NCBI GenBank assembly: GCA_947589425.1
Contig: CANQAV010000004.1
Coordinates: 1 to 64,000 of the forward strand
Length of the DNA: 64,000 nucleotides
DNA from: Candidatus Gastranaerophilales bacterium
GTDB taxonomy: Bacteria > Cyanobacteriota > Vampirovibrionia > Gastranaerophilales > Gastranaerophilaceae
Direction of reading: 5' to 3'
The translations under genes and the position numbers were made by a program. Each line of letters begins with the position of its first letter. The stretch's first letter is position 1. Shown in pieces: positions 45,997 to 54,644 of the stretch. The notes below the pieces were generated by a model. It ran no database searches and was not told the DNA's origin. It worked only from the letters and a program-made list of their open reading frames with translations.

Positions 45997-46671
45997 ATGC
46001 CTATAGATAAAACACGCTTTAGCCAATTCATACCATATAAACCAATAATTGCACCGTATAACAAGCCGAATATCAAGCCTAAAAAGAGCATTAAATCTTT
46101 AATAGGAGCATCTGTCGGAGTTGCGGGTGCTATTGTGTTATCCAAAAAATTTATTACGGATGAAAAAATAAAAAATAAAACAGTCCGTGATGTTGCCGAG
46201 ATGCTCACCATGGCGGGTTTCGCCAATGTTGGCGCAGTGCTTGCAACATCATATAAAGAAAAAAAGGAAAATATAAATAAAAAGTGGAAAGAAGCAGCTT
46301 TTCAGATGATGAATACCACAATCCCAATGCTTATGGTAAGCGGTGTTCTGGAATTGTGCAAAAAAACAAAAATGCTCTCAGGTAAAATCCCAAGAGCAAT
46401 TGCTTCAATTTTGGCAATGGTTTCGGGGGCTGCGGCAGCAACAAAAATTACCAATATGACAAAAGATAAGAATGAACCAAAAAGAAAATATACAATAAAA
46501 GACTCCGTTGCAAATTTTGATGATATTGTTGCAACAATTAAAATAGGTTTTTCCGAGATTGAAAAATATGTCCCCGTTGCAAAAATTTTGCCGTTTATTT
46601 ATATATATTGCGGCTCTCGTGCGGGAGATGCCGTTTGCTCTGCCGCTAACGAAGAAAAACACGGCAATTAA
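45997..46671 (+). CDS. Hypothetical membrane protein
   Basis: 224 residues with a short Pro/Lys-rich N-terminus and several hydrophobic segments (about 35-52, 68-85, 104-120, 130-147). GGTGA lies before the ATG. Basic loops follow each span. No family is recognised. A hairpin follows at 46674. Together with the neighbouring small gene and the 451-residue gene it forms an accessory patch. Confidence 0.6.
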   Translation: MPIDKTRFSQFIPYKPIIAPYNKPNIKPKKSIKSLIGASVGVAGAIVLSKKFITDEKIKNKTVRDVAEMLTMAGFANVGAVLATSYKEKKENINKKWKEAAFQMMNTTIPMLMVSGVLELCKKTKMLSGKIPRAIASILAMVSGAAAATKITNMTKDKNEPKRKYTIKDSVANFDDIVATIKIGFSEIEKYVPVAKILPFIYIYCGSRAGDAVCSAANEEKHGN

Positions 46672-46673
46672 AA

Positions 46674-46697
46674 AGCCTTATTGAAATCAATAAGGCT
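46674..46697 (+). terminator. Terminator-like hairpin
   Basis: AGCCTTATTGA/TCAATAAGGCT perfect 11-bp stem after the membrane protein; the following tract is GT-rich rather than pure T, so it may be a weak terminator. Confidence 0.6.
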
Positions 46698-46756
46698 GTG
46701 TGTTGTTTGTTGTTTATGCTTCGAGATTGTGTTGTTAGGTGTTGATAATGCTTTTT

Positions 46757-47005
46757 TTACGCAATAGCGTCAAATTTATTTTTTGAATTCAATCCTTTTT
46801 CAATGCTTTTCTGTCTTTGGAAGAATGTATCATAGAACAGAGGAGATTGTTTTATTGTCCCTAAGAAGTCTGTTAAAAAACTTCCTTCGTGTTTTACTTC
46901 TGTTGTGTTGATAACATTTGCTCCGTAGTTTGATTGAACTCCCGATTTGAAGCTTATATTATTAATTGTATTTTTTACATTTGTTATTGGGTTTACTGCT
47001 AACAT
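46757..47005 (-). CDS. Small hypothetical protein with an ISFKSG motif
   Basis: 82 residues from the ATG at 47005; AAGAGGTG lies upstream. A GTG at 47020 overlaps that site and is not used. The N-terminus contains NPITNVKNTINNISFKSG, followed by an Asn/Gly/Lys tail ending KFDAIA. No signal peptide, membrane span or known domain is seen. The ISFKSG-like motif near the N-terminus may be a lineage-specific feature; this is an impression only. Confidence 0.5.
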   Translation of the reverse strand: MLAVNPITNVKNTINNISFKSGVQSNYGANVINTTEVKHEGSFLTDFLGTIKQSPLFYDTFFQRQKSIEKGLNSKNKFDAIA

Positions 47006-47172
47006 TTTGGTTTGTCTCACCTCTTGTTTTGTTTGATATTTAGTGTTTAATTAACACTTTATCCTTACATTTTCATTATGCATCTAAAAAAAATATTTGT
47101 CAACCCCTATTTATAAAATATTTTTTTCAAGATATAACTGGGATTACAGAAAATTTATGAAATATATAGTAA

Positions 47173-47336
47173 TAACTGTCTAATGTACACTTATTATTTT
47201 TGCAGAAATTTTTAAATATTACCCATGTGTGTAATTGTTTTTGTGGCAGAAGTATAATTATATATAATTAATCTTTTTCATACTTCCAGCTATTCTTAAT
47301 TCCAGACAGTTAGGGGCTTATGCCCCATTTTTTTTT
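47173..47336 (+). ncRNA. Candidate structured small RNA
   Basis: No protein is encoded from 47021 to 47336. TAACTGTCT (47173-47181) pairs with AGACAGTTA (47304-47312) to close an approximately 120-nt region containing possible hairpins, including GAAGTAT with ATACTTC. It is followed at once by GGGGC-TTAT-GCCCC and nine T, a good plus-strand terminator that serves no visible protein gene. Promoter not identified. A 6S-type RNA was considered but not supported. Confidence 0.35.
47312..47336 (+). terminator. Orphan Rho-independent terminator
   Basis: GGGGC/GCCCC stem with a 4-nt loop and a run of nine T. No plus-strand protein gene precedes it within 600 bp. Confidence 0.75.
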
Positions 47337-47760
47337 ACCCGAGCAGAGTGAGTCTTAGTTCGCAGGGCGAACTTGACGAACGAACGCAAGGGCACTAAAG
47401 AGTGCGAAGCCCGTGACGGCAGACTGTTGAAGTCTGACGGACAGGGCGTAGACATTTCTACGGCGACGTTTCAAATTCTTGCCCGAAGGGCGAATTTGCC
47501 AGGAGCAAACCCGAGCAGAGTGAGTCTTAGTTCGCAGGGCGAACTTGACGAACGAACGCAAGGGCACAAAAGTGTGCGCAGGGCGTGCGGGAAGGCGTTG
47601 AGCCTTGCCGACAGCCCGAAGACCGTACTATGCCGCCGTAGGATAATTGAGCAATGCGAAGCGACTTAGCGAAGCACTTGCGAGATACCCACAGGCGGAA
47701 AGCATGAGCAGAGTGAGTCTTAGTTCGCAGGGCAAACTTGACGAACGAACGCAAGGGCAC
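47337..47760. repeat. Three tandem copies of the clpC-type repeat module
   Basis: The module beginning GAGCAGAGTGAGTCTTAG and containing TTCGCAGGGCGAACTTGACG starts at 47337, 47509 and about 47705; a fourth copy in this window is at 4228. Units are about 172 and 196 bp. Between modules lie differing, hairpin-rich inserts, but GGCGACGT and AGGAGCAAACCCG recur. The minus strand of each copy keeps a frame ending [11 protein letters not shown] and stop. The copies are close but not identical. Sequence from 47760 to 47905 holds further hairpins such as AAAATTAGACC with GGTCTAAATTTT. Confidence 0.85.
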
Positions 47761-47907
47761 TAAGGTTGCTTCAGCCCTTTGCGAACGAAAAAGTGAGCAT
47801 TAGGAATGAAGTATGCGAAAGTGTGCGTAAGAAAATTAGACCGCAGGTCTAAATTTTCAAGCACTCGAGCTGTGCGAAGCTGAAGGTGTTTTATCCTCTA
47901 CCCCTAA

Positions 47908-47995
47908 GACCCAGAACACCTCGGCTTCGCCTGGGGATACAGGCTCACAAGGCTCGTACCTCGCCTGTTCGCTTTGTTAAATTCAGGGTGACAGG
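47908..47995. repeat. Long palindromic repeat
   Basis: An ACCC(T)GAAC-like left arm, the approximately 60-bp interior seen at 1-62, and right arm TTCAGGGTGACAG. The left arm has a change (CAGAAC). Confidence 0.85.
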
Positions 47996-48142
47996 GTAGA
48001 GCGACCTCTTTTCATGTGCACTTATTGAAATATTACTGCGTAAGATTGTCTGAGCGTAAGCGAGTTATCTGAAGCAGTGATATTGAACTTAGTGCACTAC
48101 AAGTAACCCACATAAAATTAAGCCGAGGTTTCTTTCTTTTTG

Positions 48143-48199
48143 CTTCGTTTTTCTTTCTTTGCGTTATGGCGTTTGAATGACAAAGAAAGAAAAATGAAG
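48143..48199. repeat. 19-bp stem hairpin repeat
   Basis: Arm CTTCGTTTTTCTTTCTTTG (48143-48161) pairs with 48181-48199 (one G-T pair) around a 19-nt loop. It is in a 600-bp region with no gene (47996-48448). It may be a REP-like element or part of an RNA. Confidence 0.8.
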
Positions 48200-48345
48200 A
48201 ATTAAAAAATTAAAAAAGAATAAAAGTTTAATTTTGTTAAGTGCACGTAAAAGAAGTTGTTTTCCACATATACTTAAGCATCTTACCAAGCTTAGGTATA
48301 CTCAATAATGTTGCAAACCATGTTCTTTTCATCCTCTACTCCTCA

Positions 48346-48432
48346 GACCCTGAACACCTCGGCTTCGCCTGGGGATACAGGCTCACAAGGCTCGTACCTC
48401 GCCTGTTCGCTTTGTAGAGTTCAGGGTGACAG
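48346..48432. repeat. Long palindromic repeat, best copy
   Basis: Left arm ACCCTGAAC (48348-48355), approximately 60-bp interior, right arm GTTCAGGGT, then GACAG. It ends 16 bp before the csoR stop codon. Compared with the short palindromes at 14692 and 15019, the loop is filled by an insert. Confidence 0.85.
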
Positions 48433-48448
48433 AGTGAAGCAGCATCTT

Positions 48449-48724
48449 TTAAGTTTTCATCAATTTTGAAATCACATCAATCATTTCTTTAATTTTTTGT
48501 TCGCTGTCTTTTTCGCTTCCTTGCGTGAGCGCTTCTTTAACACAATGATTAAGGTGTCCTTCAAGTATTTCAAAATTAATCTTTTTTAAAATGGATTGGC
48601 TTGCTAAAATTTGGTTTGAAATTTCAATACAATCTCTGTTATCTTCAACCATTTTTATAAGCCCGTCCATTTGTCCTTTTGTGGTTTTAAGGAGTCTTAA
48701 AACCTTTTTGGTATCTGCATGCAT
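48449..48724 (-). CDS. csoR: CsoR-family copper-sensing transcriptional repressor
   Basis: 91 residues, an all-helical dimer/tetramer. The copper ligands Cys32, His57 and Cys61 keep the exact C-25-H-4-C spacing of the copper sensor of Mycobacterium (Cys36, His61, Cys65), which favours Cu(I) over nickel. Members bind their operator when metal-free and release on Cu(I). It is the second gene of an operon, 15 bp after the Cys-rich gene, and a CsoR-type operator lies at the operon promoter (49157-49176), which implies autoregulation. No copper ATPase or chaperone gene is near. Confidence 0.9.
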   Translation of the reverse strand: MHADTKKVLRLLKTTKGQMDGLIKMVEDNRDCIEISNQILASQSILKKINFEILEGHLNHCVKEALTQGSEKDSEQKIKEMIDVISKLMKT

Positions 48725-48739
48725 TATATTGCTCCATAA

Positions 48740-49132
48740 TTATTTATCGCAATTGCATTTAATTTTTGATTTTTTTACAAAGAAATGTTTTTTTGCTTTT
48801 TTTGCGCATTTACATTTTTTGCCGCAATCGCAATTTTTTTCACACGTGCATTCTTTTCCTTCCTGACAGCCGCATTTACAATTTTCATCACATTTTTTGT
48901 GGCAATCACAGCTGCAATTTTCATCACATTTTTTGTGGCAGTTGCAGTCGCAATTTTTTTCACACGTGCAGTCTTTTCCTTCGTGGCATCCGCATTTGCA
49001 ATCTTTGGGGCAAGTTTTATGACATTTACAGCTGCAATTGGGGTCTTTACATCCGCAATCACATGCCATGGCGCAATTTGAAGCAAGGAATAAAACTCCC
49101 ATAAATGTAAGAATTGAAAGTATTTTTTTCAT
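48740..49132 (-). CDS. Exported Cys-rich metal-binding protein
   Basis: 130 residues with a signal peptide (about 1-23, ending ASNCAMA). The mature part has about 31 Cys in roughly 105 residues, in CxC and CxxxC patterns with His and Asp/Glu, arranged as repeated units such as KCGCHEGKDCTCEKNCDCNC followed by HKKCDENCSCDC, then a Lys-rich tail. It resembles a metallothionein secreted to the periplasm or surface. A strong promoter with a CsoR-type operator precedes it. The role is probably sequestering Cu(I) (inference). ATP-dependent pumps were not found. Confidence 0.85.
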   Translation of the reverse strand: MKKILSILTFMGVLFLASNCAMACDCGCKDPNCSCKCHKTCPKDCKCGCHEGKDCTCEKNCDCNCHKKCDENCSCDCHKKCDENCKCGCQEGKECTCEKNCDCGKKCKCAKKAKKHFFVKKSKIKCNCDK

Positions 49133-49156
49133 TACGGTTCTCCTTCTAATCTTTTA

Positions 49157-49208
49157 ACACCCCCCTAGGGTATGGTGTTATTATAGAACTGTATTTTGTT
49201 TTTGTAAA
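49157..49208 (-). promoter_or_regulatory. Copper operon promoter with CsoR-type operator
   Basis: On the minus strand: TTTACA (49208-49203), 17 bp, TATAAT (49185-49180), then a sequence ACCATACCCTAGGGGGGTGT (49176-49157) that covers the expected start site. The operator has the TACCC-N2-GGGGG arrangement of known CsoR sites in Bacillus and Listeria. A repressor here would block transcription. Confidence 0.75.
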
Positions 49209-49221
49209 CCCCTAATTTAAA

Positions 49222-50403
49222 CTAAATTTCATTTAATGCTTCAGCAAGCCTTTTAATGCCTTCTTCAATAGTTTTTTCATCCGCATTTGTATAGTTTAGT
49301 CTTAAGGTATTAACGTTTCTTTCTTTGACATAAAACGGATCGCCCGGAACAAAAGCAACATTTTTTTTGATTGCGATATTAAATAAATCAACCGAGCTTT
49401 TTCCTTCTTCAAGAGTTACCCATGTGAACATCCCGCCTTTTGGACGGGTAAATTTAACTGTTTTTGGAAAATATTTTTCCATTGCATTTACCATGGCGCT
49501 GCTTTGTGTTTTATATAATTTTTTAATTTTTTCAATGTGCTTATCAAGGTCATTATTTTGAAGATAATCCGCAATCAAATATTGTCCGAAAATATTAGAA
49601 TGTAAGTCCGAAGCTTGTTTTGCCGTTTCCGCCATTCTGATTATTTCTTTATTTGCAATAATATATCCAAGGCGCATTCCGGGCGTCACGATTTTTGAAA
49701 AAGAGCCCAAATAAATATTTTTTTCGGTCTGATTTAAGCCTATATAAGGTATTCTTTCTTCGTCGCTAAATCTTAATTCGCCATAGGGGTCATCTTGAAT
49801 TAAAAGCATATCTTCATCTTTGATTGCTTCAAAAACCGCTTCTCTGTTTTCTTTTGTATAGGTTAAGCCGGTAGGATTTTGAAAATTCGGAATAAGATAA
49901 GCAAGTTTCGGTTTATGAGTTTTTAGGGTATGTTTAAGATTTTCAATATCAAGCCCGTCATCATTTAATTTTGTTTGAACAAAATCCGCTTCATATAATT
50001 GGAATGCTTGTAATAAGCCGAGGTATGAGGGTTTTTCAACCATAATTTTATCATTTTTGTTAATAAATGCTTTTCCGATTAAATCAAGCGCCTGTTGAGA
50101 GCCTGTTGTTATAATGACATTATCAACCGTAATATCCATATTCCAAAGTTTTTTATATCTTTGAACAATAAATTCTCTTAAAGATTCAAGCCCCTGGGTT
50201 GTTGAATATTGATATATTTTTGCTCCGAATTTGTCCGCAATTCTGTTCATTGAAATTTTTAATTCTTCCTGCGGAAAAGATATCGGGTTGGGCAACCCCC
50301 CTGCAAAAGATATGATTTCAGGGTTTTGAGTAACTTTTAAAATTTCTCTTATAAATGATGAAGGTGTGTTTTTAATTCTTTCGGAAAAATATTTTTCAAA
50401 CAT
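49222..50403 (-). CDS. PLP-dependent class I/II aminotransferase
   Basis: 393 residues, of the 2-aminoadipate/aromatic transaminase (LysN-like) group without a MocR helix-turn-helix. Pyridoxal-phosphate site: IYLGSFSKIVTPGMRLGYI contains the Schiff-base Lys. Also ISFAGGLPNPISFP, TTGSQQALDLIGKAF and PNFQNPTGLTYT. The substrate is not known from sequence. It stands alone, divergent from the MFS gene. Confidence 0.9.
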   Translation of the reverse strand: MFEKYFSERIKNTPSSFIREILKVTQNPEIISFAGGLPNPISFPQEELKISMNRIADKFGAKIYQYSTTQGLESLREFIVQRYKKLWNMDITVDNVIITTGSQQALDLIGKAFINKNDKIMVEKPSYLGLLQAFQLYEADFVQTKLNDDGLDIENLKHTLKTHKPKLAYLIPNFQNPTGLTYTKENREAVFEAIKDEDMLLIQDDPYGELRFSDEERIPYIGLNQTEKNIYLGSFSKIVTPGMRLGYIIANKEIIRMAETAKQASDLHSNIFGQYLIADYLQNNDLDKHIEKIKKLYKTQSSAMVNAMEKYFPKTVKFTRPKGGMFTWVTLEEGKSSVDLFNIAIKKNVAFVPGDPFYVKERNVNTLRLNYTNADEKTIEEGIKRLAEALNEI

Positions 50404-50537
50404 AGCTTATCCTCAAAACGGTGTCTTTTTTATATTACACTAAAACTTCCCTTTTGTCTTTTAAAAATTATATTGCTATCAAAAATTAAAGTGCTAATAT
50501 CAATAGTTGGAAGCATTAATGAAATACGGTTTATAAG

Positions 50538-51947
50538 ATGTTCAGTGAAGAAACACAAAAATTAAAATGGATAATTTTTATTGTAAGCGCCGTGGGCGGT
50601 TTTTTGGCCATGATGGATTCAAATACCGTAAATGTTGCGCTCTTTGAAATTGCCCAAAATTTTAATATAGATATAAATAAAGCACAATGGGCGGTAACAA
50701 TATATATATTGATATTATCAACATTTTTAACGCTTTTCGGAAAATTAAACGATTTAATTTCAAGAAAAAATTTATATGCCTTGGGCTATCTTATATTTGC
50801 CTTAGGCGCTTTTTTTAACACGATTTCATTTAATTTAATTTCTTTAATTTTAGCTCGTATTATACAGGCAACGGGTGCAAGTATATTATTGTCAAATAAC
50901 TATGCCATTATTTCATCTATTTTTAAAGGAAATGAAAGAGCAAAAGCTCTCGGTTTTTCAACCGCTCTTATGGCGCTGGCGGGCATGTCCGGTCCGATTG
51001 TCGGCGGTTTTTTAATGCATTATGTGAATTGGAGAGCAATATTTATCCCAAGCATCATAATAGGACTTGTTGGCGCATATTATTCCAAAAAATATATCCC
51101 CGAAATTGTTCACAGGGGCGAATTTAAGTTTGATTATTTCGGTATGGTTTATATGCTTATTTCTACTTTATCCATGCTTTTAATTATTTCAAAAGGTCAC
51201 TCCTGGGGCTGGACGAGTCACAGAATAATTGTTTTAACGGTAATATTCATAATATTTTCAACAATATTTTATTTTCAGGAAAAAAGAATCAGCTATCCCG
51301 TTGTTAATTTTGAACTGTTTAAATCAAAAGTATTTCTATACGGTAATTTTGCGCTTTTAATCGCATATTTTGCTCTTTTTACAAATGCGCTTTTATTTCC
51401 TTTTTACACTCAGGAAGTTTTAAAATTGTCCCCTTTGATGACGGCGGTTTTAATTTTGCCGTTTTCCTTTATGTTTATGCTCTTAGCGCTTTTAAACGGC
51501 AAAATGACAAAAAAACTTCACAGTTCAATTCTTATGACAACGGGAACAATATTAATAGTATTGGGATATATTTTATTTACAACGGTCGGGGATAAATTAA
51601 CATATTGGAATATAATTCTTGCTCAAATGTTAATCGGAGCAGGCTCGGGCTGTTATCAGCCGAGTGTTAATGCGCTTATAGTTTCGGTTGCGCCCATGGG
51701 AAAAATGGGAATAGCATCAGGTATTCTTGCAATGTTTCGAAATGTCGGAATGCTCCTTGGAATTACGATTTCGGTAAGCATTTTTGACTATATAAAAAAT
51801 ATCAATATTTCAAAAGGTGTTGATATGGAGCATTCATTTATTGCCGGTTATCATGGTGCAATATATTGGGCGATTTTTTTCGGGATAGTTTGTTCAATCC
51901 TTTCATATATGTCGCACAGGGCATATAAAAACGAAAAAAATGCATAA
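50538..51947 (+). CDS. MFS drug exporter, DHA2 (EmrB/QacA) family
   Basis: 469 residues and about 14 membrane helices. Start MFSEETQKLKWIIFIVSAVGG, then FLAMMDSNTVNVALFEIAQNF (helix 1 with the D of the H+-coupled DHA2 group), LILARIIQATGASILL and FSTALMALAGMSGPIVGGFLM (motif C). It probably exports toxic compounds. No membrane-fusion partner is nearby. The ATG at 50538 lacks a strong binding site. Confidence 0.88.
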   Translation: MFSEETQKLKWIIFIVSAVGGFLAMMDSNTVNVALFEIAQNFNIDINKAQWAVTIYILILSTFLTLFGKLNDLISRKNLYALGYLIFALGAFFNTISFNLISLILARIIQATGASILLSNNYAIISSIFKGNERAKALGFSTALMALAGMSGPIVGGFLMHYVNWRAIFIPSIIIGLVGAYYSKKYIPEIVHRGEFKFDYFGMVYMLISTLSMLLIISKGHSWGWTSHRIIVLTVIFIIFSTIFYFQEKRISYPVVNFELFKSKVFLYGNFALLIAYFALFTNALLFPFYTQEVLKLSPLMTAVLILPFSFMFMLLALLNGKMTKKLHSSILMTTGTILIVLGYILFTTVGDKLTYWNIILAQMLIGAGSGCYQPSVNALIVSVAPMGKMGIASGILAMFRNVGMLLGITISVSIFDYIKNINISKGVDMEHSFIAGYHGAIYWAIFFGIVCSILSYMSHRAYKNEKNA

Positions 51948-52003
51948 TTTTGCAATTTGCATTATTTGTTTGATAATAGTAAAATTTAATTACAGAGTGT
52001 ACA

Positions 52004-52705
52004 ATGGTAGCAATGTTGCAATCTAAATTAAAAGATTATATTGATATAATACAAAAAGTTGCAAGGGTAGAGTACAAGAGAATTCCAAGCCACATGATGG
52101 ATTGCGAGGAGCTTGTATCAATCGGTATTATTGCACTTCAGGCATTATTTAAAAATAAAACCGAAGAGCAAATGAAAAACTACAATTCTTCATATATTGC
52201 AACTGCCGTACGCTGGGCTATAAGAAATGAATTAAGAAACAGATACAAGTGGTATACTCTGAAACACAAAAAAGAAGATGATGAATTGCGAAATGACGGA
52301 AGCGACGGGGTTGACGGAAGTGATGAATATACGGAAAATCAGTCAGCGCTTGATGTTTCTCCGAATAAAATCAGAGAAGCTGTATATGAAACAATTCTTT
52401 CGATTGATTCAATTATGGCGGCAAGCTCCGACAATGATTCGCCTTTTGATTTCATAAAAGATACATCCGCAACCCCAGACGAAAATGCGGAAATATCGGA
52501 ATTAAGCAAATTAATAAAAGAAGCAATTGCAAAACTGCCCCAGAAGGATAGAACTATTGTAGAATACAGATTTTACCGCAATATGCAGGTAAAACAGATT
52601 GCACAGATGGTCGGACTTTCAAGCTCCCGTATTACAAGAATTGTGCAATCTTCCCTGAATACCGTGAGGGAGTATCTTCAAAAAAGGGGTCTTACGAACT
52701 ATTAA
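52004..52705 (+). CDS. Sigma-70 family factor (FliA/SigB-like)
   Basis: 233 residues. Region 2 is at about 15-90 (MMDCEELVSIGIIALQALF, AVRWAIRNELRNRY) and region 4 at about 180-232 (LPQKDRTIVEYRFYRNMQVK, IAQMVGLSSSRITRIVQSS). The spacer is acidic and Asp/Ser-rich instead of a normal region 3. It is an alternative sigma factor, the second clear one in this window. Start ATG at 52004 or 52013. The downstream gene malQ begins 22 bp on. Confidence 0.86.
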   Translation: MVAMLQSKLKDYIDIIQKVARVEYKRIPSHMMDCEELVSIGIIALQALFKNKTEEQMKNYNSSYIATAVRWAIRNELRNRYKWYTLKHKKEDDELRNDGSDGVDGSDEYTENQSALDVSPNKIREAVYETILSIDSIMAASSDNDSPFDFIKDTSATPDENAEISELSKLIKEAIAKLPQKDRTIVEYRFYRNMQVKQIAQMVGLSSSRITRIVQSSLNTVREYLQKRGLTNY

Positions 52706-52727
52706 TATATAATAAGGAGAGGAATAA

Positions 52728-54644
52728 ATGTTATTGGAAGAAACTAAATTATTCAATAAGCAATATAAAGAAACAATTAAAGAAGCGCTTGATGTGCTGG
52801 GTAAAAAAAATCTTGCCCTTATTATGCAGGGCGTAAGTTTTCCTTCTCTGAAAGATGAAAATACCGGTTTTGGTACCTATAATTCTCAAGGTGCAAAGGA
52901 GTTGTTTAATTATATCACCGGAATTTTTAACGCAGTACAACTTGGACCTTGCGGTAAAACAAAAATGTCGGATTCTTCTCCTTATACAGGTACGGTATTT
53001 TCAAAAAATCCTCTTTTTATCAATTTAAAAGAATTAACAACTTCAAAATGGGATAAAATTTTATCTCAGAAAACTCTTGATAAAATAATTCAAAATAATC
53101 CCAATAAAGGTACAAATAAAGCTGCATACGTTTATGCAATCGAAAATTTGGAAATTGCTTCAAACGAATTTTATAATAATTTTAAAAAGTCAACAAATAA
53201 GCCCCTTAAAAAGGCTTTTGATAATTTTGTAAAAGAAAACGGCTTCTGGCTTGAAAAAGATTCGCTATATGAAGCACTGTCAATTGAAAACAAAAGTGAT
53301 TATTGGCCTCAATGGGAAAATGAGCTTGATAAAACTTTATTTGCAGCAAAAGATAAAAGTGCGGCAGAAAAAAGAATTAAAGAAATAACAAAAAAATATA
53401 AAGATGTTATTGAAAAATATAAGCTGGAACAATTTATCGTACAGGAACAGAGTGCACAAACTCTGAAATATGCTCAAAAATTAGGTATTAAGCTCATTGC
53501 CGACAGACAAGTAGCATTTTCTGACAGAGATAATTGGGCTTATCAATCTTTATTTTTAGAAGGATGGTGTTTGGGCTGTCCTCCGGATTATTTTTCTGAA
53601 GATGGTCAGGCATGGGGCTTCAGCGTTGTAAATCCCGAAAAATTATTCAACAAAGACGGCTCTTTAGGCGAAGCAGGAATACTTTTAAAGAAATTGTATA
53701 CAAAAATGTTTAAAGAAAACCCCGGCGGAGTTAGAATTGACCATACCGTAGGACTTATTGACCCTTGGGTTTATAAAAAAGGCTCGCTTCCTAAAATTGA
53801 AGAAGGTGCGGGAAGATTATATTCTTCACCAAATCACCCCGAGCTTAAAAAATATTCAATTGCCAAAGAAGAAAACATTAACAAAACTCCGATTGAAGGC
53901 AAGTTTGTTACCGCAGACGATGAAAAATGGATTGATAATCTTTCTGATGAACAGGTTGGTTTGTATGGCAGAATGATTGAAAAGATTGTTATAGCTTCCG
54001 CAAAAGATGCCGGTCTTGATAAAAATGCAATCATAGCCGAAGATTTGGGAACTCTTACATATCCTGTTGTAAGGGTTATGGAAAAATACGGACTTCAGGG
54101 AATGAAACTTGTGCAGTTTGTTGTTCCTCAGGAAGAAATTCATCCTTACAGATGTAAAAATATAACTCCAAATTCATGGACAATGGTTGGAACACACGAT
54201 AACGAGCCTATCAGAATGTGGGCTTCAAAACTTGTTAATACTCAAGAAGCTAACCCTTATATTAAAAATTTAATAGAAGATTTGTGTTCTGAATTCGGAA
54301 ACAAAGATGAAATCTGGCATAAAATGTATACGGATGAAAAATTCTTTGCATTTATGAAACTTGTTGAATGTTTTGCTTCAAAATCTCAAAACATACAAAT
54401 TTTCTTTACGGATTTCTTTGGAATTAACGAAGTTTATAATACCCCCGGTACTTCGGGAGACCCTAACTGGACATTAAGATTAAATGATAATTTTATTGAA
54501 CTCTACAAAGATAAATTAAAATCCGAAGAAGCGCTCAACTTGCCCCTTGCAATGATATACGCTCTTAAAGCAAGAGGCTGGGATTTTTATAAAAATCATC
54601 AGGAATTGCTTGAAAAACTGGAAAAATTGGTAAATGAAAAATAA
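52728..54644 (+). CDS. malQ: 4-alpha-glucanotransferase (GH77)
   Basis: Transfers alpha-1,4-glucan segments in glycogen or maltodextrin metabolism. 638 residues, longer than the common approximately 500, with an extra helical segment near 130-250. GH77 blocks are present: SSPYTGTVFSKNPLFI, GVRIDHTVGL with the catalytic Asp, AEDLGT with the acid/base Glu, and VGTHDNEPIRMW. It begins at AAGGAGAGG. The end overlaps the metallophosphoesterase by 11 bp. Confidence 0.93.
   Translation: MLLEETKLFNKQYKETIKEALDVLGKKNLALIMQGVSFPSLKDENTGFGTYNSQGAKELFNYITGIFNAVQLGPCGKTKMSDSSPYTGTVFSKNPLFINLKELTTSKWDKILSQKTLDKIIQNNPNKGTNKAAYVYAIENLEIASNEFYNNFKKSTNKPLKKAFDNFVKENGFWLEKDSLYEALSIENKSDYWPQWENELDKTLFAAKDKSAAEKRIKEITKKYKDVIEKYKLEQFIVQEQSAQTLKYAQKLGIKLIADRQVAFSDRDNWAYQSLFLEGWCLGCPPDYFSEDGQAWGFSVVNPEKLFNKDGSLGEAGILLKKLYTKMFKENPGGVRIDHTVGLIDPWVYKKGSLPKIEEGAGRLYSSPNHPELKKYSIAKEENINKTPIEGKFVTADDEKWIDNLSDEQVGLYGRMIEKIVIASAKDAGLDKNAIIAEDLGTLTYPVVRVMEKYGLQGMKLVQFVVPQEEIHPYRCKNITPNSWTMVGTHDNEPIRMWASKLVNTQEANPYIKNLIEDLCSEFGNKDEIWHKMYTDEKFFAFMKLVECFASKSQNIQIFFTDFFGINEVYNTPGTSGDPNWTLRLNDNFIELYKDKLKSEEALNLPLAMIYALKARGWDFYKNHQELLEKLEKLVNEK

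Noticed and set aside
47173-47336. 6S RNA
   Set aside because: Size and closing stem are roughly suitable, but no long double arm with a central bubble was visible; kept only as a candidate small RNA.
48766-49104. Open frames on both strands over the Cys-rich gene
   Set aside because: They arise from its repeated codons; the Cys-rich frame has the signal peptide, promoter and operon.
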